Source: Phenylobacterium sp.
GTDB lineage: Bacteria; Pseudomonadota; Alphaproteobacteria; Caulobacterales; Caulobacteraceae
Assembly (NCBI GenBank): GCA_017991675.1
Contig: JAGOQB010000010.1
Span: forward strand, 1 to 64,000
Length of the DNA stretch: 64,000 nt
Direction: 5' to 3'
The notes under the pieces are model-generated. The model was given only the letters and a program-made list of their open reading frames with translations, did no database searches and was not told the DNA's origin. Below, one piece after another: positions 35,964 to 43,949 of this stretch. Every line of letters starts with the position of its first letter. The stretch's first letter is position 1. Position numbers and translations under genes: made by a program.

Positions 35964-36772
35964 GCCGCTACACCGTCATCGGCGCCGGCGGCTTCATCGG
36001 CTCGCGTCTCGTCGCGGCGCTGAGCGCGCGCGGCGAGGAGGTGTACGCCCCGGCCCGCGGCGACGCGGCGCTGTTCACGCGGGATCTCGGCCGGGTCTTC
36101 TACTGCGCCGGCCTCACCGGCGATTTCATGGTCCGGCCCTACGACACGGTCGAGGCGCATGTCGGGCTGCTGAACGCGGTGCTGCGCGATGCGACCTTCG
36201 AGCGGCTGATCTACCTCTCCTCGACGCGGGTCTATGACAGCCTCGGCCCGCGCGGCGGCAAGGAGAGCGACGTCCTCGAGTTCGACGTCGCCGCCCCGCG
36301 CAACGTCTACGACCTCTCCAAGGCGCTGGGCGAGAACCTCTGCCTGGCGCGCTCGGGCGGCCGCGCGGCGGTGGCGCGGCTGGCGAATGTATTCGCCTGG
36401 ACCGACGACGCCGGCGGCTTCCTGTCGGACCTGCTCAAGCGGGCGCGACGGGAAAAGACCATCACCCTCGACAGTTCGCCCCAGGCCGGCCGCGACTACA
36501 TCCACGCCGCTGACGTGATCGCCGCGCTGCTGGCCATGGACGCGCAGGACGCCGACGGGATCGTCAACATCGCCCGCGGCGAGGCGCTGTCGAACGGCGA
36601 CGTCGCGGCGGTGATGGACAAGGCCGGCTGGACCCTGACCCTGACCGGCCACGGCGCGCCGCACGGTTCGGTGTGCGACATCACCCGGCTGCGGTCGCTG
36701 GGCGTCGAACCGCAGGATGCGCGCGCGGTCATCGCGCGCGCGCTCGCCGAACCCGGCTTCTTCCTCGGCTAG
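35960..36772 (+). CDS. NAD-dependent sugar epimerase/reductase (extended SDR)
   Basis: 270 residues: TVIGAGGFIGSRLV is the GxxGxxG loop, LIYLSSTRVYDSLG carries the catalytic Ser, and NVYDLSKALGEN provides YxxxK. RDYIHAADVIAALLAM is the family's late substrate-binding segment. As the final tailoring enzyme of the operon it may reduce the 4-keto group to give the finished CDP-sugar, which is inferred from order rather than proven. ATG at 35960 overlaps the stop of the acyltransferase. The stop overlaps that of the convergent O-GlcNAc transferase gene by 4 bp. Confidence 0.82.
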   Translation: MSRYTVIGAGGFIGSRLVAALSARGEEVYAPARGDAALFTRDLGRVFYCAGLTGDFMVRPYDTVEAHVGLLNAVLRDATFERLIYLSSTRVYDSLGPRGGKESDVLEFDVAAPRNVYDLSKALGENLCLARSGGRAAVARLANVFAWTDDAGGFLSDLLKRARREKTITLDSSPQAGRDYIHAADVIAALLAMDAQDADGIVNIARGEALSNGDVAAVMDKAGWTLTLTGHGAPHGSVCDITRLRSLGVEPQDARAVIARALAEPGFFLG

Positions 36773-39084
36773 GCCGCGGCGGCGATCTTACCGCTGGCCC
36801 GGGCGCGGGCGACGGCGCCCTCCAGCATCTCGTAGAAATCGGCGGCGAACTGCTGGGTCTGGCCGAGCGGGCTGGCCTTCAGCATGTCGCGCAGATTGAC
36901 GCGCAGCTCGGCGCGTCGGGCCGGGTCCTTGGCGAGCTTCAGGGCGATCTCGACGAATTCGTCCGGGGTGCGTGCGCACAGGTCGCCGAGCCCAGCGTTG
37001 GTCAGGATCGAGTAGCTGAGCCGCTCGAACATCGCCTCGCCGACCAGGGTCACCGCCGGCACGCCCATCCACAGCGACTCGCAGGTCGTGGTGCCGCCGG
37101 TCTGCGGGAAGGTGTCCAGCGAGATGTCGATCTCGTTGTAGAACGGCAGGTGCGCGCCGCGGATGTCCTCGAACCGCACGCGCTCCTCGCTCACGCCCTC
37201 GGCCGCGAACAGCTCGAGCATGCTCTTGCGGAAGGTCGGCGTGCCGCCTTCGGGGCGGATGAACAGGAACTGGGCGTTCTCGACCGAGGCGGTCACCCGC
37301 GCCCAGGCGCGAACCATCTCGCGGCTGTACTTGTAGGGATTGTTGGCGGTGCCGAAGGTCAGGAAACCCTGGCGCTGCTCGGGCGTGCCCTCGGTGATCG
37401 GGCGCGGCGGGAAGGCCTGCTCGCCCATCGCGATCCAGCTCTTGGGCATCAGCAGCGGCTCTTCGATCAACAGGTCGCGGCCGGTCGGCGCGACGTAGGG
37501 ATCGAGGATCAGGTGGTCGATGGTCTCAAGGCCGGCCGAATGCGGATAGCCGAGCCAGCTGGCCTGCAGGGGCGCCGGCTTGAAGGCCATGACGCCGAGC
37601 TTGTTCATGTGCGTCGAGCCGCCCAGTTCGATCAGCATGTCGAGCTGGTCGTTGGCGATCATCTGGGCCGCGTCGCGGTCGCTGATGTCCTTTTCCCAGC
37701 GGAAGACGTCGGCGAGCTCGGCGATCCGCGTCTGCGTCTGATCGGCGTTGTCGCCCTGATAGTAGGAGTAGCAGTAGACCTCGAACCGGCTGCGATCGAG
37801 ATGCTCGAACAGCGGCATCGCGAAGTACGCGACCGGGTGATTGCGCAGGTCCGACGACATGAAGCCGATCCGCAGCTTGCCGTTGTCGGGCCGCGGGGCC
37901 GGACGTTCGATCGGCCAGCGCTCGACGCTCTTGGCGACCGCGCGGCCCCAGACCCGATGCATCTCCAGCAGATCCAGGCGGTCCTCCTGGCCGGTGATCC
38001 GGGCCAGGTGGCCGAGCAGGGCGGTGTGTTTGCCGGAATTGGCCCAGCTGTAGCCAACCTCCGAGAAGCTGCCGAGCGTGTCGGCGGTGTCGTAGTCGCC
38101 CAGCCGGATCAAAATTTCCAACGCGACTTTTAGGCCCGACGGGTTCAGCTTCACGGTCGGGTCAAGCGCCGCCTTGAGGATCTGGTAGGCGCGCTCCAGA
38201 TGCTCGGCCTCATTGCCGTAGCGCGAGCGGGCCAGGCTTTCGGCCAGAGCGATGTGGTACTCGAAATTGTCGGGCGCGAGCTTTAGCGAGATCTCCATGT
38301 GCTCGTTGCCGCGCTTGCGGTCGTAGTCGCTGATCACGCCGCCGAGCTGATGGTGCAGCCAGGCTTGGTCGTCATAGCGATCGCGCAGCGAGATCAGATA
38401 GGCTTCGGCGTCGCGCAGCCGCCCCGAGCGGCGTAGCGCGGTGGTCCGCGCCTCGTGCAGCCGAACGGCGTCGGGATTGACCGCCAGCGCCTGGTCGATC
38501 ACGGCCAGGGCCTCTGGGTAGCCATGCCGCTCGGAGGTCACCGCCGCCAGGTCGAGCCAGGCGTCGACATAATCGCCCCTCAGCTTCACCGCGAGGTTCA
38601 GCCGCATCAGCGCCTTGTCGAGGTCGCCGGAGAACCAGTAGGCGCGGCCGAGGTTGCGTTGCGCCTCAGGCGAGCCCGGCTGCAGGCGGACAATCTTGGT
38701 GAACACCTCCACCGCGGCCGGGCCGTTGCGCATGTCGTTATAGACGTTGCCGCGATTGCTCAGCGCCGAGGTGTTCTTGGGATTGATCTTCTCGGCGACG
38801 CGGAACGCCTTGATCGCCTCTTCAAACCGCTTGGCGCGGCGATGGGAGACGCCAAGCACGTTCCAGAGGTCGTAGTCCTTGGGATAGAGCTCGACGCCGA
38901 CCGCGGCCCAGCGGCCCATCTGCTCGATGCGGTTGTTGCGGAACAGCATGGCGGTAAAGTTGCGATAGACTCCGACCGGCGCCTTGGAATCCTGTTCCAG
39001 CTCAGCCTCGATCAGCCGCACGCCTTCTTCGAAGTTTCCGGCCTTGAGGGCGGCTTCTGCAGGCGCAAATCTATCGATCGACAT
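36769..39084 (-). CDS. TPR protein with SPINDLY-type O-GlcNAc transferase domain
   Basis: About 771 residues. Residues 1-330 are tandem TPRs (for example DLWNVLGVSHRRAKRFEEAIKAF, ALSNRGNVYNDM, PEAQRNLGRAYWFSGDLDKAL). Residues ~400-760 form the GT41 catalytic half: LRIGFMSSDLRNHPVAYF, DMLIELGGSTHMNKLGVMAFKPAPLQASWLGYPHSAG, FGTANNPYKYS and DTFPQTGGTTTCESLWMGVP. Such enzymes glycosylate Ser/Thr of proteins or act in glycan assembly; in Caulobacter, TPR/GT proteins of this kind modify flagellin. ATG at 39084 is preferred over a TTG one codon earlier. The protein target here is unknown; the nearby RTX protein is only a possibility. Confidence 0.85.
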   Translation of the reverse strand: MSIDRFAPAEAALKAGNFEEGVRLIEAELEQDSKAPVGVYRNFTAMLFRNNRIEQMGRWAAVGVELYPKDYDLWNVLGVSHRRAKRFEEAIKAFRVAEKINPKNTSALSNRGNVYNDMRNGPAAVEVFTKIVRLQPGSPEAQRNLGRAYWFSGDLDKALMRLNLAVKLRGDYVDAWLDLAAVTSERHGYPEALAVIDQALAVNPDAVRLHEARTTALRRSGRLRDAEAYLISLRDRYDDQAWLHHQLGGVISDYDRKRGNEHMEISLKLAPDNFEYHIALAESLARSRYGNEAEHLERAYQILKAALDPTVKLNPSGLKVALEILIRLGDYDTADTLGSFSEVGYSWANSGKHTALLGHLARITGQEDRLDLLEMHRVWGRAVAKSVERWPIERPAPRPDNGKLRIGFMSSDLRNHPVAYFAMPLFEHLDRSRFEVYCYSYYQGDNADQTQTRIAELADVFRWEKDISDRDAAQMIANDQLDMLIELGGSTHMNKLGVMAFKPAPLQASWLGYPHSAGLETIDHLILDPYVAPTGRDLLIEEPLLMPKSWIAMGEQAFPPRPITEGTPEQRQGFLTFGTANNPYKYSREMVRAWARVTASVENAQFLFIRPEGGTPTFRKSMLELFAAEGVSEERVRFEDIRGAHLPFYNEIDISLDTFPQTGGTTTCESLWMGVPAVTLVGEAMFERLSYSILTNAGLGDLCARTPDEFVEIALKLAKDPARRAELRVNLRDMLKASPLGQTQQFAADFYEMLEGAVARARASGKIAAAA

Positions 39085-39180
39085 CAAGGCTTCCTATCGG
39101 CGGAGACGATCCAGCTCGGATCGCGCTCGGAGTGCGGCGCAACTTAGTGACGCCCGCCCACGGCGCCAACTATGGCGCGC

Positions 39181-39447
39181 TTATCCGTCGCGGAAACGCC
39201 ACTTCAGCGCGAGGATGACGGCCGACAGCATCAGGCAGACGCTGTTGGCCGCGATGACCGGCCAGCTGCCGGTCAGCACGCCGTAGATCGTCCACAGCGT
39301 GAACCCGGTCACGGTCACCACGTACATCCGTAGGCTGATCGCCGCGGCGTCCCTTTCGCGCCAGATCTTGACGATCTGCGGCGTGAAGCTGGCCATCGAG
39401 CACAGCGCTGCGACGGTTCCGATCATGTCGGCGAGATAGAGAGCCAT
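39181..39447 (-). CDS. SemiSWEET-family small transporter
   Basis: 88 residues with three hydrophobic helices and the PQ-loop motif in helix 1 (CSMASFTPQIVKIWRERDAAAIS). This matches bacterial SemiSWEETs, which form dimers that carry sugars through the inner membrane by facilitated diffusion. MALYLADMIG from ATG 39447 is the natural start. The helix 3 sequence PVIAANSVCLMLSAVILALKWRF completes the triple-helix bundle. It stands between the O-GlcNAc transferase and the binding-protein gene, with no clear operon partner. Confidence 0.85.
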   Translation of the reverse strand: MALYLADMIGTVAALCSMASFTPQIVKIWRERDAAAISLRMYVVTVTGFTLWTIYGVLTGSWPVIAANSVCLMLSAVILALKWRFRDG

Positions 39448-39518
39448 GGCGGCAGAACGGCCCGTCGCAGCGCCGGTTGCGCCCACGCAGAAGGGCGCGT
39501 GCGCGGGGAGACGCAGGA

Positions 39519-40562
39519 TCAGCGCGGCTTGTAGATCCTGTCGAAGACGCCGCCGTCGCCGAAGTGGGTCGCCTGGGCCTTCTTCCAGCCGCCGAAGGCC
39601 TCGTCGATCGTCACCAACGGGATCTTCGGGAACTTCTTGGCCCACTTGGCCGCCGCCGCGGGGTCGCGCGGGCGATAGTGGTTCTTGCCGATCAGGTCCT
39701 GGGCCAGCGGGCTGTAGAGGAAGTTCAGATAGCCCTCGGCGATGGTGCGGGTCTTCTTGCGGTCGACCACCTTGTCGACCAGCGCCACCGGCGGTTCGGC
39801 CAGGATCGACATCGACGGATAGACGATGTCCACCTTGCCGGGGCCCAGCTCCTCAATGGCGAGGTAGGCCTCGTTCTCCCACGACAGCAGCACGTCGCCG
39901 ATGCCGCGCTGGACGAAGGTGGTGGTCGAGCCGCGCGCCCCGGTGTCGAGCACCGGCACGTGCTTGAACAGTTCCTCGACGAAGGCCTGCGGGTTGCGGC
40001 CGTTCTTCTGGGCCCAGGCCCAGGCGGCCAGGTAGTTCCAGCGCGCGCCGCCCGAGGTCTTCGGGTTGGGGGTGATGACGTCGATGCCCGGTTTCACCAG
40101 GTCGCCCCAGTCCTTGATCTTCCAAGGATTGCCCTTGCGGACCAGGAACACGATCGTCGAGGTGTAGGGCGTCGAATTGTTGGGCAGGCGCGATTGCCAG
40201 TTGGCCGGCAGCAGCTTGGCCTTGGCGGCGATCTCGTCGATGTCGCTGGCCAGCGCCAGGGTGACGACGTCGGCCTGCAGGCCGTCGATCACCGAGCGGG
40301 CCTGCTTGCCAGAGCCGCCATGGCTCTGCTGGATCGTCAGGTCCTGGCCGACCTTGTCCTTCCAGTACTTGGCGTAGGCGGCGTTGATGTCCTTGTAGAG
40401 CTCACGCGTGGGATCGTAGCTGACGTTCAGCAGCGTAATCGCCTTCTTGCCCTGGGCGGCGGCGGGGCCGGCCAGCAGGGCCGGCGCGGCAACGGCCGCG
40501 GCGCCGGCGGTCCCTGCGGCGAGCACGCCGCGGCGGGACAGGTCTTGTCGGTTCTGGCTCAT
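39519..40562 (-). CDS. Sulfate/thiosulfate-type ABC substrate-binding protein with Tat signal
   Basis: 347 residues. The signal [20 protein letters not shown] has SRRGVLA (twin-arginine), then a hydrophobic core and AAAQ cleavage. The mature protein begins [26 protein letters not shown] and has [30 protein letters not shown] and [19 protein letters not shown], all hallmarks of Sbp/CysP. It would bind sulfate or a similar oxyanion in the periplasm. No cysTWA permease genes are in the window. It lies 72 bp downstream of a phosphate-type porin and may be cotranscribed. Whether it serves sulfate or another anion in this Pho region is open. Confidence 0.88.
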   Translation of the reverse strand: MSQNRQDLSRRGVLAAGTAGAAAVAAPALLAGPAAAQGKKAITLLNVSYDPTRELYKDINAAYAKYWKDKVGQDLTIQQSHGGSGKQARSVIDGLQADVVTLALASDIDEIAAKAKLLPANWQSRLPNNSTPYTSTIVFLVRKGNPWKIKDWGDLVKPGIDVITPNPKTSGGARWNYLAAWAWAQKNGRNPQAFVEELFKHVPVLDTGARGSTTTFVQRGIGDVLLSWENEAYLAIEELGPGKVDIVYPSMSILAEPPVALVDKVVDRKKTRTIAEGYLNFLYSPLAQDLIGKNHYRPRDPAAAAKWAKKFPKIPLVTIDEAFGGWKKAQATHFGDGGVFDRIYKPR

Positions 40563-40634
40563 GGGTCGAGGTCCTTGGGTCTCGTGGCCGGGGCGACGCG
40601 ACCGGCCGTAGCCGCGCCGCCCCTGCCGTTGGGG

Positions 40635-42149
40635 TTAGAAGGCGTACTGCGTGCGCAGGGAGTAGATGTTGAAGTCCTGGCCGACCTGGGCGCCGGCGGG
40701 CGGCGTCGCCGCACCGGCCCCGAAGGCCGTACCGCCAGGGGACAGACGGTCCACCGAGACGTCCTGGAAGGCCGCCTGGAACCGCAGCACGTTGTTGACG
40801 TACCAGTTCAGGCCCAGGGTGAAGATCTCCTGTTCGCCGCCGCGGATCGCCGAGGCGACCGGCGCCGTGCCAGGCGAGCCGGCGAGATAGTTCAGGTCCA
40901 GCACCGAATAACGCAGGCCCAGCTCCCAGGCTCCCCAGGTCCCCTTCTTGAGGTCGAAGGGCTTGGCCGGGCGGGGGGCGTCGAAGGTGCCGGCGCTGTA
41001 GCGGCGCGGCTCGCCGGTGAGGGTCCAGCCGGCCTGCGCGTACCAGCCGGAGAAGTCCGGATCGCTCAGCGCGCCCTTACGGTCGACGTCGATGTCGAAG
41101 TACTCGGTCTGGACGTAGAGGTTTTTCCACTGGGCGCCGAACTCGGCCCCGATGGCGGTCAGGCCGTCGGCGTCGATGTTGCCGGTGTCGATCAGGCGCG
41201 TGCCGTCGACGCGGATTTCAGGACGATCGCGCAGGCGGATGTTGGTGGTGGCCGGGGCGCCGGTGACGTCCGGGCCGCCGGCGGCCGGGTTGAACACGAT
41301 CGAGGTGTTGACCCCGACGTGGATCAGGGCGTCGTCGCGGCGGAACGGCACATAGGTCAGGCGGCCGACGAAGGCGGTCTGCTCATCGAAGCTCGAGGTG
41401 CCGATGATGTTGCCGGTGATCGCCGCAGTGCCGGTCCAGTTGTCGCCGCCGGCCAGCAGGGCGACCGCGGTGCGGCCGTCGCCGGCGGCGATGGCGCGGA
41501 CGGTCTCGGACGGCGAGGCGCGCTCGACGAACAGCGACCCATTGGTGGAGACCGCCTCTTCCAGGCCCGACGGCGGCGAGAAGGCGCCGATCCGCAGCTT
41601 CAGGTTCGCGACCGGAAAGCCGTACTGCACCCAGGCGGCGCTGATCTTGCCGGCTTCTTCCGTGCCGGAACCGCCGAAATCGTAGAGGAAGTTGTAGTCG
41701 AAGGCGCCGAACGCCTTGCCCTCGATGCCGATCCGGGCGCGGCGGAAGTTGGCGCCGTCCGACAGGTCGCGGGCGTGGTCGTTTTCGCTGGCGTCGCCGA
41801 ACGAGCCGCGGCGGAAGTCGGTGGCCAGCGGGCCGGCGGCGTCCTGGTCGTAGTGGGCGGCGTCGAGCTGGAACACGCCGCGGAACGAAGCGGTGAAGGC
41901 CCCGTCGGCAGTGGAAATGGTCGGACGGCCGTTGGCCAGCGACACCGTCGTGGCGGTCGCTTCCTTGCGGACGTCGGCGATGTTGTTGGCGGTCGACTGC
42001 TTGAGGTCGGCGATCTGCGACTGCAGCGCTGACAGTTGCTCCTCAAGCGCCTTGATGCGCGCATCGGTCGCCTCGTCGGCGGCCGCCAGTCCGGGCCAGG
42101 CGAAAGCGATGGCCGCTGCGCCGGTGATGAGTTTGGTTTTCCACGTCAT
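40635..42149 (-). CDS. OprO/OprP-type phosphate-selective porin
   Basis: 504 residues: signal peptide ending AFAWPGLAAAD, then a coiled-coil trimerisation segment (DARIKALEEQLSALQSQIADLKQ) and a beta-barrel with many alternating aromatic strands ending in Phe (LRTQYAF). RRARIGIEGKAFGAFDYNFLYDFG and the repeated EIFTLGLNWYVNN strands match the OprO/OprP family. It would admit phosphate or polyphosphate through the outer membrane. ATG at 42149 gives a complete signal peptide. The promoter side is shared with phoR and has a 10-bp inverted repeat and a partial Pho box on the minus strand. Confidence 0.85.
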   Translation of the reverse strand: MTWKTKLITGAAAIAFAWPGLAAADEATDARIKALEEQLSALQSQIADLKQSTANNIADVRKEATATTVSLANGRPTISTADGAFTASFRGVFQLDAAHYDQDAAGPLATDFRRGSFGDASENDHARDLSDGANFRRARIGIEGKAFGAFDYNFLYDFGGSGTEEAGKISAAWVQYGFPVANLKLRIGAFSPPSGLEEAVSTNGSLFVERASPSETVRAIAAGDGRTAVALLAGGDNWTGTAAITGNIIGTSSFDEQTAFVGRLTYVPFRRDDALIHVGVNTSIVFNPAAGGPDVTGAPATTNIRLRDRPEIRVDGTRLIDTGNIDADGLTAIGAEFGAQWKNLYVQTEYFDIDVDRKGALSDPDFSGWYAQAGWTLTGEPRRYSAGTFDAPRPAKPFDLKKGTWGAWELGLRYSVLDLNYLAGSPGTAPVASAIRGGEQEIFTLGLNWYVNNVLRFQAAFQDVSVDRLSPGGTAFGAGAATPPAGAQVGQDFNIYSLRTQYAF

Positions 42150-42330
42150 GTGGTTCTTGCCCCTCGTTCTTGTTGGAGTTCGTTCAAACTCGACCGCATG
42201 TAGACGCGATAATTCCCATCGGAAAAATCGAGTTTGACTTGAAGCGGTCGTAGATTTCCTGACAGCGCGCCTCGATCGCAGCCCCGCGCTTGGGTCGCTG
42301 TCATCCCGATGACATAAGGGTCGGGCTTGG
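42150..42330. promoter_or_regulatory. Divergent porin/phoR control region
   Basis: Three elements can be seen. A perfect 10-bp inverted repeat, TCAAACTCGA (42184-42193) and TCGAGTTTGA (42228-42237), lies on the porin side. On the minus strand CTGTCAGGAAATCTACGAC (about 42247-42265) resembles a Pho box with one good and one weak half. TGTCAT-CCCG-ATGACA (42299-42314) is a perfect palindrome built of Pho half-sites, just before phoR. Confidence 0.5.
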
Positions 42331-43764
42331 TTGTTCGTTGTGTTGCAGGATCGATTCGCCTTGGCGCTTCCGCCGTCGTCTTCGCGGTCAGCTCTCCCGG
42401 CCTGGCTTGGCTCGGTCGGACCTGTTCTGACGGCTGGAGCCGCAGGCGTGTTCGCCATCCTCGGCTTCGCCGTGCTGGTCGGCGCCAGTGCGCAGGCGGT
42501 CTCATGGATGCTGCTGGTGGTCTGCGGCGTCACCGGGCTGGCGGCCTGGCACGTGGCCGAGCGCGTCGGTATGCCGACGCCCAGCGCCAGCGCCTTCGAG
42601 CGCGCCACGCACGAGGACGCGCCGCCCTATGCGAGCCTGATCGACGCCCTGCCGGACCCGGTATTGGTAATCGCCGCCCATGAGCCAGATGACCTCACAG
42701 GGCGGCGTTTCGTGCTGGTTAACGCCGCCGCCCGGGAAACACTCCGCGTACAATATGACGCAGGGATGCTGGTGACAGTGATCCGTGACCCGGACGTGCT
42801 CGAAGCCGTCGACAAGGCGCTGTTCGGGCAGGTCGAGGCCGAGGCCGTATACGAGATGGGCGGCGCCCAGGAACGCGTCATGCGGGCCATCGCCAAGCCT
42901 GTCGGACAGGCAGCCGACGGCGCGCCGCTGGCCCTGCTGGTGCTGCGCGACGAGACCGACATCCGCCGGGCAGAGCGTACGCGGGCCGATTTCCTGGCCA
43001 ACGCCAGCCATGAGCTGCGCACGCCGCTGGCCTCGCTGTCGGGTTTCATCGAGACCCTGCGCGGCCACGCCAAGGACGACGCCGGTGCGCGCGAGAAGTT
43101 CCTGTCGATCATGCAGGCCCAGGCCGAGCGGATGTCGCGGCTGATCGACGACCTGCTGTCGCTGAGCCGCATCGAGCTCAACGAGCACATCGCCCCGCAC
43201 GGCGAGGTCGACCTGATCATGGCGGTGATGGACGTGCTGGACTCGCTAGGGCCGCTGGCGCGCGATCGCGGGGTGCGGCTGGAGCCCGTCGACCTGCCGG
43301 GACGCGGCGCGGTCATGGTGGCCGGCGACCGCGACCAGATCATCCAGGTCATCCAGAACCTGGTCGACAACGCCATCAAGTACACGCCGACCGACAAGGC
43401 GGTGCGGATCTCGCTGCGCAGCGGGGTGTCGGCTGGCGCCGCGGCGGCGGTCGGTGATCCGCGTGCGTCGCGCTTCTCGCTGCTGACGCCGGACCGCGCC
43501 TCGGACCTCTACGCGGCGCTGCGGGTGTCGGACGCCGGCGTCGGCCTGGCGCGCGAGCATCTGCCGCGGCTGACCGAGCGGTTCTATCGCGTCGAGGGCC
43601 AGAAGAGCGGCGAGCGCTCGGGCACGGGCCTCGGCCTGGCCATCGTCAAGCACATCGTCAACCGGCACCGCGGCGGACTGGCGGTCGAGAGCGTGCCGGG
43701 CGAGGGCGCGACCTTCACCGCCTACTTCCCCCTTGTCCGCGCGGAGCCGCCGGCTGAGGGATGA
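42331..43764 (+). CDS. phoR: Phosphate regulon sensor histidine kinase PhoR
   Basis: About 477 residues: two hydrophobic helices (~30-50 and ~57-75) with almost no periplasmic loop, a PAS domain (~98-205, SLIDALPDPVLVI), HisKA with phosphoacceptor FLANASHELRTPL (His 227), and HATPase with QNLVDNAIKYTP, DAGVGLAREHLPRLTERFYRV and GTGLGLAIVKHIV. It phosphorylates PhoB when phosphate is scarce. The short loop fits a sensor that reads the Pst/PhoU complex rather than periplasmic phosphate. TTG at 42331 is used; GTG at 42340 is equally possible. A TonB receptor gene separates it from pstC. Confidence 0.93.
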   Translation: MFVVLQDRFALALPPSSSRSALPAWLGSVGPVLTAGAAGVFAILGFAVLVGASAQAVSWMLLVVCGVTGLAAWHVAERVGMPTPSASAFERATHEDAPPYASLIDALPDPVLVIAAHEPDDLTGRRFVLVNAAARETLRVQYDAGMLVTVIRDPDVLEAVDKALFGQVEAEAVYEMGGAQERVMRAIAKPVGQAADGAPLALLVLRDETDIRRAERTRADFLANASHELRTPLASLSGFIETLRGHAKDDAGAREKFLSIMQAQAERMSRLIDDLLSLSRIELNEHIAPHGEVDLIMAVMDVLDSLGPLARDRGVRLEPVDLPGRGAVMVAGDRDQIIQVIQNLVDNAIKYTPTDKAVRISLRSGVSAGAAAAVGDPRASRFSLLTPDRASDLYAALRVSDAGVGLAREHLPRLTERFYRVEGQKSGERSGTGLGLAIVKHIVNRHRGGLAVESVPGEGATFTAYFPLVRAEPPAEG

Positions 43765-43802
43765 TCGGGCGGCCGGCGCCGTGCAGCCGATAGGCCCAAG
43801 GC

Positions 43803-43848
43803 CCCCTCACCCTCCCCTCTCCCCGAGGGGAGAGGGGAGGGTGAGGGG
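43803..43848. repeat. 22-bp perfect palindromic repeat between convergent genes
   Basis: Two 22-base arms (43803-43824 and 43827-43848), pure C/T/A then G/A/T runs of the CCCCTCACCC type, flank a 2-base centre. It sits between the 3' ends of phoR and the TonB receptor, where it can serve as a bidirectional terminator. Its composition looks like a dispersed palindromic element common in such genomes. Confidence 0.75.
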
Positions 43849-43949
43849 AGGCGGCGCGGAGCGACGCTAATTCCCACACAAACAAACATCCCCGGGACGA
43901 CGCCCGGGGATCAGTTGGCGGGGAAGTCCGGCTCTAGAATTCGCCGGCT

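Noticed and set aside
39477-42032. 851-residue plus-strand open frame across the binding protein and porin
   Set aside because: Shadow of two clear minus-strand genes with signal peptides and family motifs.
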